Assembly: GCA_030998015.1 (NCBI GenBank)
Contig: JARWMV010000249.1
Location: 1-64,000, forward strand
DNA length: 64,000 nucleotides
DNA from: Ceratorhiza oryzae-sativae
Taxonomy: Eukaryota > Basidiomycota > Agaricomycetes > Cantharellales > Ceratobasidiaceae
Direction of reading: 5' to 3'
Position 1 is the stretch's first letter; every line of letters begins with the position of its first letter. The position numbers and the translations under genes were made by a program. A model generated the notes under the pieces. The model saw nothing but the letters and a program-made list of their open reading frames with translations, ran no database searches and had not been told where the DNA came from. Shown here one piece after another: positions 10,612 through 20,019 of the stretch.

Positions 10612-10853
10612 GAAGTAAGCTTAAACAAGGAAATAAGCAAGGAGAAAGTAATCTCATGTAGCGTAGAGGTTAAGGGGTCTAGCCTGACTCATCATCTCCT
10701 AGCTGAGCAATTACACATTGAACGGAAGGTCGTTGGTTTGAGTCCAGCACCCTTAACCTCCTCGATATATGAGATACCTTTTAGAAACTTTTAGAACCCA
10801 GAAAAGAAACATGCCTCGAGATCCCCCAAGACATGTCCAAAAGGGGGGGATAA
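10612..10853 (+). other. 3' end of gypsy-2 internal region with polypurine tract
   Basis: This stretch lies between gypsy-1 and the gypsy-2 LTR. It ends with CCAAAAGGGGGGGA (10837-10850), a polypurine tract three bases before the LTR start, the plus-strand primer position of a Ty3/gypsy element read left to right. The rest of gypsy-2 is not visible on the left, because gypsy-1 interrupts it or it was lost. The stretch also contains a tRNA-like hairpin (separate entry). Confidence 0.65.
10659..10760 (+). other. tRNA-like sequence with Pol III A- and B-box-like motifs
   Basis: TAGCGTAGAGGTTAAGG (from 10659) resembles a tRNA A box and GGTTTGAGTCC (10735-10745) a B box. Bases 10732-10748 form a perfect T-arm (5-bp stem, 7-base loop). 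An 11-bp perfect inverted repeat, GAGGTTAAGGG (10666-10676) with CCCTTAACCTC (10750-10760), closes the region. The expected acceptor stem before the A box does not pair, so I do not call a functional tRNA. A tRNA-derived SINE head or tRNA pseudogene are the alternatives. Confidence 0.4.
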
Positions 10854-11532
10854 TGTTATGACCCGCCTAGCAGACATAACCTAACAACCGAATATTGTAC
10901 AGATTTATGGCATTTTTCCCGAAGTGGAACAAACCATAAACAGGATCACGTGATCTCGGCGCTTACCCAACGATTAAGCGCCGGTGGTTACCCTGAACTC
11001 ACTCCAGCGTTTCTCTCCCATGTTACTTGGAGCGAGGAGCAAGTTGTCACGTGATCTCGGTGCTTACCCAACGATTAAGTGCCGGTGGTTACCCTGAACT
11101 CGCTCCAGCGTTTCTCTCCCATGTTACCTGGAGCGAGGAGCGAGTTGTCACATGACCTTGGCGCTTATCCAGCGATTAAGCGCCGGGTGCTTAAGTCCAA
11201 AAGTCACATGACCCTCGGACCTCATGCGGCTCTATAAGATTCAGAGCTGCACAAACTTAAGGCAAACAATTACCTAACCCATAGTACTGTACATAACCTA
11301 CACCTACTGCAGAGTGTGCTTAGATAATACGTCCGCAGCCACCGCAGCCACAGGTATATATAAGGAGGGATAAAGCAAGACTGGACGCCTCAGCTTGCTT
11401 TATCTTGTCAACCACCATAGACCATAGCAAACACTGTAACTAGAACGCTCAATACATACTGCATAAATACCAAACCATCAACGCAGCCACTACTTAAGTG
11501 CTCCACAAGGGAGCCTCCAGAGGGTCACGACA
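10854..11532 (+). repeat. gypsy-2 LTR (3' LTR)
   Basis: A 679-bp LTR starting TGTTATGACCC and ending GGGTCACGACA (imperfect terminal inverted repeat), directly preceded by a polypurine tract. It has a TATA box (GGTATATATAAGGAGGG, about 11352-11368) in the plus orientation. Its right edge lies inside a Tc1-type transposase reading frame, showing that gypsy-2 inserted into that element. The 101-bp internal tandem repeat is listed separately. Confidence 0.82.
10946..11187 (+). repeat. 101-bp tandem repeat in gypsy-2 LTR U3
   Basis: Units start at 10946, 11047 and 11148 (TCACGTGATC, TCACGTGATC, TCACATGACC), giving a constant period of 101 bp with two full copies and a partial third. Each begins at or near an E-box-like CACGTG and includes a GCGCTTACCCAACGATTAAGCGCC-type dyad. 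Repeated U3 units upstream of a TATA box are usual for LTR enhancers; that role is inferred. Confidence 0.8.
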
Positions 11533-12059
11533 CCCAGACCATAACATGGCCACCACCATGTTTGACCACTGGTTTCATGTGCTCTGGCTTTGCTGGAGCT
11601 CCAACCTTCTTGTAGTATATATCTGGGCCTCCAGCACCAAAAACAAAGAATTTTGACTTGTCAGAAAATATCACCCTAGCCCAATCTACTTTGTCCCATG
11701 TTAAATGGTTGCATCCCCACTGCAAGCAGCACTGGCACTTTTTCTGATCAAGTAGCAGCTGTTGGCATCAATGATAAATGCAAAATCCCAGCTCTATCAG
11801 CTGCTGTCTCACTGTATTGAAGGTAACTAGACCAGATACGCCTGACAGTTCTGTAGCCTATGGGTGCCAACCTACTAGCTATGTCTCAGTCAGAAAGACC
11901 CTTTTGTTTGAGATGAACAATATATGCACGTTTCAAGGGAGATATAGCAGCCACCATGAAGCAAAAAAACTTGAGGAATATGAGAGAATAAGTTCACTGG
12001 GGGTCAAGGAGAGAAGTAGAGGTTGGCTTTTGCTTACATGATCCAAAATGATTGACCCA
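11533..12059 (-). pseudogene. Truncated Tc1-type transposase, interrupted by gypsy-2
   Basis: On the minus strand a helix-turn-helix part is readable at about 11958-11840 (LKRAYIVHLKQKGLSD then an in-frame stop, then DIASRLAPIGYRTVRRIW), followed after a frame change by the DDE-domain start at 11725-11533 (WARVIFSDKSKFFVFG and HVMVW). The sequence then stops at the gypsy-2 LTR edge, so the catalytic domain is cut. The first catalytic aspartate (FSDKS) is kept. A 19-bp inverted repeat of Tc1-terminus type lies upstream (next entry). This is a dead relic. Confidence 0.8.
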
Positions 12060-12250
12060 GTGCTGGACTTACTTCTTTTATTTCTCCACACTCTGCTTAT
12101 CAATTTTTCTATTTATTTTTGCACTTGTACTCTGCAGTAGTATAGATCACATTTGCACTAATTTATGTACATGAATTGCAATCGTTAGAGACACAGCAGC
12201 GAAATGTCACTTTTTCATCATGTGGGTCAATCATTTTGGATGGCAGTGTA
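12041..12250. repeat. 19-bp perfect inverted repeat of Tc1-terminus type
   Basis: ATCCAAAATGATTGACCCA at 12041-12059 is the exact reverse complement of 12223-12241. The right copy continues to GGCAGTG followed by TA (12249-12250), matching the CACTG...CAAAATGATTGACCC terminus common in Tc1 elements. The outer copy is probably the terminus of the transposase relic to its left; the inner one may be the second arm of a compound terminus or of a small non-autonomous derivative. Confidence 0.65.
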
Positions 12251-13457
12251 TTGTTACTTCATGTATTAACCCTACCAGTGGGGAAACTATCAACTTGAAT
12301 ATAACCTGCAAGTTTTGGAGATGCAGCCTCACACGCACCAACCAAGAGCACGAATCCTGATATTGAGATATGAAAATTCTGAGCATATCAGGTCCACGGA
12401 GAAACCCGTCTCATTCTAGCACAAACTTGAACAAGTCACATAAAGCAAACAAAGCCAGAAATAATCGTTTAACGGTAATGTACTTGTGATATTTCGTTGG
12501 GGCCCGCGATTCTAGTTCCCCCCCATAAATATGCCAATGAACAAGGTGATAAAGTCGAAATAAAGCATTATGGCACCAAGTGCAAACTCATCTGGGGCAA
12601 GTGTCTTGCTGATCATATTGGTCTAGTTCACATGTTGGCCATACCTCTATACAAGTAAAATAATTTACTTGCGTCAAATACAATGTACACACTGAACAAC
12701 AGACATCCACCACAAGCATAAACAGCATTCAATGTGGCTAAACAGAACCAACAAGTCGACAACTGCCATCATTACTAGACGCCAGATAACTATGCCATAT
12801 ACAAGATGAATAAAGCGCACTGACTGAGTGCAACCATGTGGACAAATAACTATGGGCCTATTCCAGAAAAATGTTCTGCCATCTGGACAATGTGAGGCCA
12901 ATAATGAGTACTCAAGCAGTAATCAGCTTAAAGGCGGTGAGAGACTTGCATCTGCATGTGTGAATCTTGTCTCACAAGGATTGTATAACTACACGTTGTT
13001 GTAGTAAGCTGCCATCAGTCTAACAATCTAAGACTCAAGGAGTGTAAAGGTTGCAAAGAGGATTTGGTTGAGTGGATGTGAATTGCGCTTCCAATACAAG
13101 AGCCTGAGGTTAGCACATGAAGTTGATACACCAGCAAATTCAGTCTGTTGGATGAAGCTACATGAAAGCCTATAATTTCATATACTATGTCCTACATACT
13201 GGGTCTGGACCCATGTATCTGAATGTATGCTCAAGGCAAGCCATCCGACACTAGACGTACCGGGCTAGAATGGATGTGTAAAGTCCTCTGCCGTCATGGG
13301 GGAATCGAAAAACGAACCACTTGGACAAGTATGATACAGAATACCTGTGGAGAGTGAGTCACAAATAAACCCTTAGCAAAAATATGTTTCTTACCTTATG
13401 CACAAATGCTCTTGGAATGTTTGGCGAAGACTCTGCAACTGTCACACAACATTGGTA
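12251..13457. other. No convincing gene
   Basis: I see only short frames without domains or plausible exon chains. An AT-rich, CpG-poor texture at about 12250-13100 suggests decayed repeat DNA. The last about 100 bp are the insertion site of the Tc1/mariner element that follows. Confidence 0.5.
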
Positions 13458-14726
13458 CTAGGCCTACCCTAAAGTCTGGAATATTGAGCATGTGGGTGAC
13501 CTCAATCTGATCCTCCTGTAAACTATGCCTGCACAGTGCTGATCTGAACTCTCTGAGGCCAATTGTGGCCATATAGTAGCTCTTTGCAAAGAAGGCTTTA
13601 AACAGGACTATATAGCTTCTAAAGTTAATTGCACACAGTCTGCTGTATCTAAGGTCTTTGCATGCTTCAAAAAATACCACACATACTCTGCTCTCCCTCG
13701 TTCTGGCCGTCCAAGCAAAATCACAGAGTGAACAAAGTGTCATGTTATACATGTGATACATGCACATTGTTTCTGGCCCTATAAAGAAGTTTCTATGTTG
13801 ATTGGCACTGTCAATTCCAAAGCTGTTCAAAAGATTGCTGAGGAGGCAGGATATCACTGATGTGTGGCTGTTGAAAAACCTGCTTTAAGCCCTCCAATGA
13901 TTACAAAAGGTATAGACTGGGCAGAAAGCAACACTGGGCATAACTGGATGCTTGATATCTGGTGCAATGAGGCTTCTGTCTCAACTGACTGCAACCCAGG
14001 CTGCTTGATGGTGACTTGGAAGCCAGACAAGGCTTATCTCCCTGAATGTATAGTCTCTAGCTACCATAGTGGGCAAGATTCAGTCTTGGCATGGGCTTGT
14101 GCTGCACACAGGGTCAAGGGTCCAATTATACAGCTCAAACCCACTCCCTACACCATCACAAAGAGCAGTTGGCAATGCAGCGGCAGACTAAGCGCTCAAG
14201 GCTATGCTGAACAAGTTGTTTCTGGCCCACTTCAGGACTTTTGGGAGAAATTATCGAAGGAATGGGGTCACAAGATGTTTGTTTTTGAAGATGGGGCAGG
14301 TCTGCACAAGGGAAAAGTGGTCCAGGCAGTTCAGGACAAGATAGGGATGAAGCGCCACCCACACCCTCCTAATTCCCCTGATCTTAATCCTATTGAACCC
14401 TTGTGGTTTCTACTCAAAAAACATGTAGCTATGATCCCAAGCCATCGCAAAAGCTTGGATCATCTTTGGGACACAATAGAAAAGGCTTAGGCTTCAATTA
14501 CAATTGACAAGATCAAAAAGCACACTGGGCAGATGGATGCAAGAGTGGAGGCGGTGAAGAAGGCAAAGGGGCTTCATACAAGGTTCTGAATGTAATAGCG
14601 ATTCTGTATTCTATATACATTCAAAAGATTTGATGGAAATTGATGTTTTCGAGCTATGTGAATGCATTTAAGTGTCGAGAGGGAGGAGAAGTGAGCACGT
14701 GATTCCAGACTTTAGGGTAGGCCTAG
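13458..14726 (+). mobile_element. Tc1/mariner transposon with perfect 25-bp terminal repeats
   Basis: CTAGGCCTACCCTAAAGTCT at 13458 (25 bp to 13482) is the exact reverse complement of 14702-14726, and both ends are flanked by TA (13456-13457 and 14727-14728), the hallmark Tc1/mariner target duplication. The 1269-bp length is that of a complete element and the inside encodes a transposase. The terminal repeat differs from that of the relic at 12041-12250, so two different Tc1 families are present. Transposase decay makes it non-autonomous. Confidence 0.93.
13560..14589 (+). pseudogene. Tc1-type transposase inside the 13458-14726 element, degenerate
   Basis: Cuts and pastes the element. The N-terminal helix-turn-helix is readable at about 13575-13725 (LCKEGFKQDYIASKVNC and LPRSGRPSKITE), then an in-frame TGA. 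The DDE part is open at 13864-14490: the second D in FVFEDGAGLHK and the last acidic residue in SPDLNPIEPLW are present, but the first catalytic aspartate appears replaced by asparagine (IWCNEASV where families have a D before E). A TAG at 14488-14490 ends the frame early; the natural end is readable to the TGA at 14587-14589. Stops plus loss of a catalytic residue make it inactive. Confidence 0.88.
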
Positions 14727-14728
14727 TA

Positions 14729-15529
14729 CATCGATGAATTATTAGTCATGACCTCGCTTGGCTCGAACGCTCACCCAAAATTATCCCGAAATCATTATTG
14801 CTACCAAAGATATTCGCCCTATGAGAGTGTACCCGAGGGTTGCCGAGGAACGGATCGGACGAGCCAGAGGCACCATAGCAAGGGGGGTTTTGGCATATCA
14901 AATTGATAGTCCGAAGGTGGATGTGTGCGTAAATGGATAAGACTACGGGTGGCGTGGATCAGAGATGCACGCGCTGCACCGGTGCAAGAAGCAAATGACA
15001 TCATAGGATTAGAGACAGAATGACTAATACTGACTGTTGCACAACCCTAATCTTAGCACCTTACCCACGGCGCCGGTTTTTTCCGTGTGCGACACTACAC
15101 CATCACTAATAACTTCTATGTGCATAAGCTGACACAGCAAAACCGTGCTGCAATTTCATGTCCCAGGAAACTTTTCTCATCGTATTGTGACACCGCTACT
15201 AACTCTTGTGTCATCTCGTGAGGATGGATTATCAGACTATTCTAGCAGCAGCGCCTTATGCTGGTGGTACGTCCTATTACATGAGGGTTAGGGGATACAT
15301 CCTCTAGATTCTGCAATGCAGCTAATCGAAGGACATCAAGCACCGCACGCGACAAAAACACGTTCGGCCCTGGGAAATGAGTGCAGGTCACAACGGCACT
15401 ACTCTGACGCAAGATATCAGCTTTTCATTTGTTCAGCGGATTAAATTCTTCGAATTAGCTCTGTCTAACTATTGAGTCTATATAGTCTATGCACACCTAC
15501 AAATTCTAACGTTACAAAATTATGATGAT
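14729..15529. other. No convincing gene
   Basis: Only short frames without recognisable content. CpG density is normal here, unlike the repeats, so this may be ordinary intergenic DNA. Confidence 0.5.
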
Positions 15530-16273
15530 GATAGTGTGAGTCTGCCATGGGTCACGAGACATGGGACAGATATAAAATTATACATTCCCAGATCCCAACA
15601 TCTCCCAAACTCGTTCTTTGATAGCGTCCGTCCGGAGTTTGTAACCCGGTCGAACAAGATCTATCACTTCTGGAATTCCTCGTTCTCTATGGTTTCAGCG
15701 AATGTTTTATTTGAGGACACGATCCATCGGGCGACCAGCTGGTCGAATACGTCTGGATCGAATTCCTAATAAAACAATATAGTTAACAATACGCCATGGA
15801 TTAAGTTTCAATCTACTCACCGGCTCAGATTGCATTGGCGCTTCCTCGCTGCTATCACGATCGGAGGGTAGAGCTTCCTCCCTGGTCCCAGCCGCGGACT
15901 TTTCCAATTGCTTTGCGATATCCCAAATCGAAGCGTGTTTATCGTTCATATGTTTGATCATATTAGAAGTGGACCCTTTCGATTTGCCACCTTTTTGCCA
16001 CGTCCATTTAGCCCCTCCGCATACTCCGCACTGAAGTTTGCACCACTGAAGTTCTCCAACGCTGTTCTCTATAGGATCGAGGACGTCGACAAAGTGGTAT
16101 ACGAGTGCCTTGCTTCTCGAGAAATAAGGAGTGTCAGCTGCGTTGTTCAACGCAGCTCGGTGCGGGATGGACCACCGGTGTCCAAAGCTTAGGGCGGGAG
16201 AGTGAGCAGGATTGGTCTCGACGCGAGGACGCTTAGCAGAAGGTTCGCCGGTGCGCGAGTCAAGATGAGACAT
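15530..16273 (-). pseudogene. BED-type zinc-finger protein, hAT-transposase-like N-terminus
   Basis: Exon 1 runs 16273-15821 and encodes an N-terminal low-complexity part and a BED-like finger (C-x2-C in LQCGVCGG, then H-x4-H in MIKHMNDKH). A GTGAGT...TTAG intron (15820-15766) leads in frame to exon 2 from 15765, whose FDPDVFDQLVARWIVSSNKTF has the usual hAT pattern after the BED finger. The frame stops at 15664. The next frame continues with sensible residues (IDLVRPGYKLRTDAIKE) to about 15570, so one base has probably been lost. The catalytic part is absent, so this is a truncated hAT relic or a domesticated fragment that later broke. A TATATAAA box lies upstream on the minus strand near 16350. 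Confidence 0.7.
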
Positions 16274-16841
16274 GATTAAGACGTAAGACTAAGAATTAAG
16301 ATATAAATTTGGAGTGGAATAGGTGGCTCGAGCGGCACTGTCGGTCGTTTTATATACACCTTGGATACATGCGCTGAGTAAGTTTAACCCGAACCTTCCC
16401 GGTCGCAGTCGAATGATCGAGCCGGTTGCTTGGTCAGACCGGCCTCGGCTGCTGACTCGCTTATTCCGGCTCTATTCCAAATTGGGCACCGCCGGCTGTT
16501 AAGCGAACTGAATTTAATTTACGTGTATTGAGTTACGCAGGCGCCAGGTTTGATGGGTGTCGTAAGCCAGAGTTTCTCACGATGCGTTGGTGCCGAGCGA
16601 TGACGAGAACAGGTCAGAACGCAACGGGCAAAAGTGCAGCTGAAACCAAACATTATTATAGAAGTGTGCATAGGGCAACTGGGTTGTTTGTCCCTAGGCG
16701 CATCTACAATTTGAGCACGGCTGATCGCACCCTAGATGAATTTGACACCTGTCACGACGGGCGAGCGAGGGATGGCGGAACAAAACAAGTCTAGTTTTTG
16801 TCCCCTCGGCATGAACTTGTACTCCCCCCTAGACTCTACAA
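16274..16841. other. Intergenic region between BED-finger relic and membrane-protein gene 1
   Basis: Contains a minus-strand TATATAAA near 16350 that could serve the BED-finger gene. No coding evidence. The 88-codon plus-strand frame at 16528-16794 has no recognisable content. Confidence 0.45.
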
Positions 16842-19800
16842 ATGTCTACGCTAATTACTTTGGCTCTCGTCTCACTCCTTTCGACGATCCAAACGACTGT
16901 GGGCGCCCAAGGCCCGACCGAATGCCATGATCCAGCGATGACCAGGTAACATCGGCTCCCACATTGCTGATTTGAACGCGGCTGATTCTGTTCGCCAGCT
17001 GGATGCTCAACTCGGAGGGTGAGAATCCGTGTCTGGTCGTACAAGATTTGATGCGCGTGTGCAATCCTTCGTTTAACATCAATTGGCTCTCCCCCTCGTA
17101 CTCGTGCGATAACAGACCTGGGTCGATGGAGGCCGCGTGCTGTTGTGGGAGCCCGACGTTCGCGCTGTTGAGCGCCTGCTGGTGAGTTATGAGGCAATCG
17201 AGAAAGGCGATAGACAAGCTCATATGAGCTGAAAAAAGGTCGTGTCAGTACAACTATACGATGGATATTGTCACCACGACGTTTACCTCGTTTGAGAAGG
17301 ATTGCTCTTCGGTCCCGACTCCTCTCACTTCGTGAGTCGATGTGAATATTCTGGTGTATTTAAAGCTAATCTTCAGTAGCTACGACCCGATCATCTCCTC
17401 CAAGGTTGCTCAGCTTGACATTCCTCTATGGGCGAAAATTGAGCCTTCAGCTGGAAAGTGGGATATAACTGGTACATTCCACTTGCCCCTTCATCCGTCA
17501 TACTCTAAACTGTTCTCCTGTAGCTGCCTGGAGAAATGTAACTCCCATTGCAACGACCTCCCCTCCAGTCCCTACGCAGTATCCTGTGACCTCCGCTCCA
17601 AACGCTGGACTTTCATCAGCCGCTATAATCGGGGTCATCGTGGGCTCAGTCTTCGGCACAGCTCTCATGTTCATCTTTGCTGCCGTCATATTATGGAAGT
17701 GTCTCGGTCTTGGACGATATCGAGCTCAACCCGATCAAGATATACGTGTAGGGCAGGACATGGGCTACCTCGACGGAGAATACGTTTACGTCCAACCCGT
17801 CAACTCCGAACAGGGCCCTGTCCTTGCGAGGAGGTTTACGATGCGAGGAGGTAAGGCTTTTCGGGTCCCTGTATTTTCATTGGTCGTCGATCAAACGTTG
17901 CTTAGATACGCGGCCTCGGCTTGAAGTCGATCTCGACGCGTCGGATTACTCGCGCTCGAACAGTCGAAATCCGTCCGACTATGAAGACGACACTTCTCGA
18001 CCGCTACGACAATACACGCGCTCGCCTTCTTACCTGGGTCCAGACAGAGCTTCGCACCGCGACCAGGACGGGCGCTCGTACCTCGACACTGAACCACCCA
18101 GTCCATACTCCCCCGCGCGTCATGCTAGCCTGGACGGAAAATACCGAGGGTACCATCCAGGTGCAAGCCCCCAACCCGCCCGTCGCGAAAGCCTCGAATT
18201 CATGGGCCGTGACGAGCGAGACAGCTATCCGCCCAACGCCGACCGGTCGCCCGTTCGGCGAAGCCGCGACAGACCGCTCTCGGGTCAATTCAACACCGCA
18301 CGCCGTCCAATATCCGGTCAATTCAGTGCCCATCGCATGTCGGGCTCGCATCGCGCGTCGGGCCAATACACTCATCGCGCCTCGGGGTCTGGTCAATTCC
18401 GCACGTCGAATTCACCGTACCGAACGAGTGCTGAACGGCGCCGGGATCATCGTGTGAGCGTGCGTTCTGGCTTGAGGCCTGCCTCGTTTGATTCGGGAGA
18501 TGGTGGTGGGCGGTTTATGAGGATCGAGGACCAGCGCCCGAGTCTAGATGGTGCGAGGTTCGGAAAGGAGAAGCGGTTCAGTCACGAGGTTGGTGCGAGG
18601 TTTAGTCGGGATGAGGGTCCGAGGTACAGTCGAGAGGAAGGGCCTAGGTATAGCCGTGATGGAAGGCCCAGGTTCAGCCGGGAAGAGGAGCGGTACGAGC
18701 GAGATGATCGTCCTCGATACAGCCGTGACGATGGCCCCCGGTACAGCCGCGACGATGGTCCCCGGTTCAGCCAAGACGGAGGCAGGCGCAGTCGAGGCGG
18801 GGGTCGTTTCAGCAGGGACGAGTATCGTAAACCGAGTCTCAGCGAAGGCGACGAAGATTTGCCGACGCCGACACAGGCGAAGGAAATCATCGAACGACAG
18901 GCTCGAACTTCAACCCACACATGGGTCACCTACGAAAGCGGTCTCAGAGTGCGCGCACGTCTAGTGAACCCGGGCACGACCAAGGGCTTGGGCTAGAGGC
19001 CGAGGAGGCGGAAGATTTGCCTGTTCCTGCCTCAGCTCCTCCGACGATGGGCGGGGATTCGAGCTCACGTTCGGGTGCCGGGCTGTCCAAGGGCCATTCG
19101 ATGCGAATCGCGAACCCAGAAACTGGGCCCGAAGAGACTCTGTCCAGACCAGCATCGGTGATGAGGGAACCTGGGCTGTTGGCGCGTGCGAGAACGCTGA
19201 TGCAGGTCGCCACTCCTAAATCATCTCGCTCAGGCATGTCTTCGGCTTACGGCCATACTCAAGCTCAAGCTTCCACATCGGGAGCCCCCCCGCCCTCGGC
19301 CTGGCAACGTCTCCGCAATATCCCGTCTGCGCTCTCGTTGTCTGCTCATCGATCATCGACCGAGTCGGATGCGACGTCAGCGTACCATACTGCCCAGGGA
19401 CATCAAACCCCACTGGCGACTGGTTCGGGAGCAGGAGGGTCCGGGACGCCGACGAACGAGTTTGGGGTCATGCAAGGGCAGAGGACGGTTAGTCGAGCTG
19501 GGAGTGCGCTCGGACAGGTTCCCTTGTCGACGACAGAGATGAGCAGCAGAGCGAGATGATGAGTATCATCAAGAGACCGATGCGGGTGTTCAGCTTGTGG
19601 TTGAAACTTCTGGGACAACAACTCCAGGGGTTATTAATCATGAACCCCCTGCGTATGCCCCCGAACCCGAAGCAGATCCCGCTGAACTGGCTCTTCGACC
19701 GCGACTGGTCCAATTCGATTCATCCTCTGTCGGTCACTCTGATTTTGACAACTCAAGCACCGGAGGCTATCCTATACGCGATTCCGGCATCTGGGACAGC

Positions 19801-20019
19801 ACCGCCAGCAGCGCGATGATTCAGACCTGGACGGCTGCACGTCGTCCAACAGGGTTTGTCGGGACCGGCCGAGTCGTACCGAGTATGAGGGAGACTGGAG
19901 CCCAGCAAGAGGTGATGTGGAATTCGGGCGAGGCGGCGTCGTCACGGAGTGCGGTTGTGACGTTGGCACAAGAGGAAAGAGGGAGGTCTGGGCCTGGTGC
20001 ACTGGATGGTAGGGAGTAG
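16842..20019 (+). CDS. Single-pass membrane protein with cysteine-rich ectodomain (paralogue 1)
   Basis: I do not recognise a named family. Exon 1 (16842-16945) gives a signal peptide (STLITLALVSLLSTIQ, then an alanine-rich cleavage region). Introns at 16946-16998, 17182-17238, about 17334-17383 and about 17471-17522 are GT-AG and keep frame. The ectodomain carries about nine cysteines including the motif ACCCGSPTFALLSACW and CQYNYT, ending GKWDIT. A transmembrane helix (AAIIGVIVGSVFGTALMFIF) precedes a long, basic, serine- and tyrosine-rich tail with repeated YSRDDGPR units (about 18590-18790). After 18996 the reading continues in two other frames to a stop at 20019, so further introns or indels exist there and that part of the model is uncertain. 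A paralogue with the same exon pattern lies at 25869-28447. A surface sensor or wall-linked role is only a guess. Confidence 0.75.
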
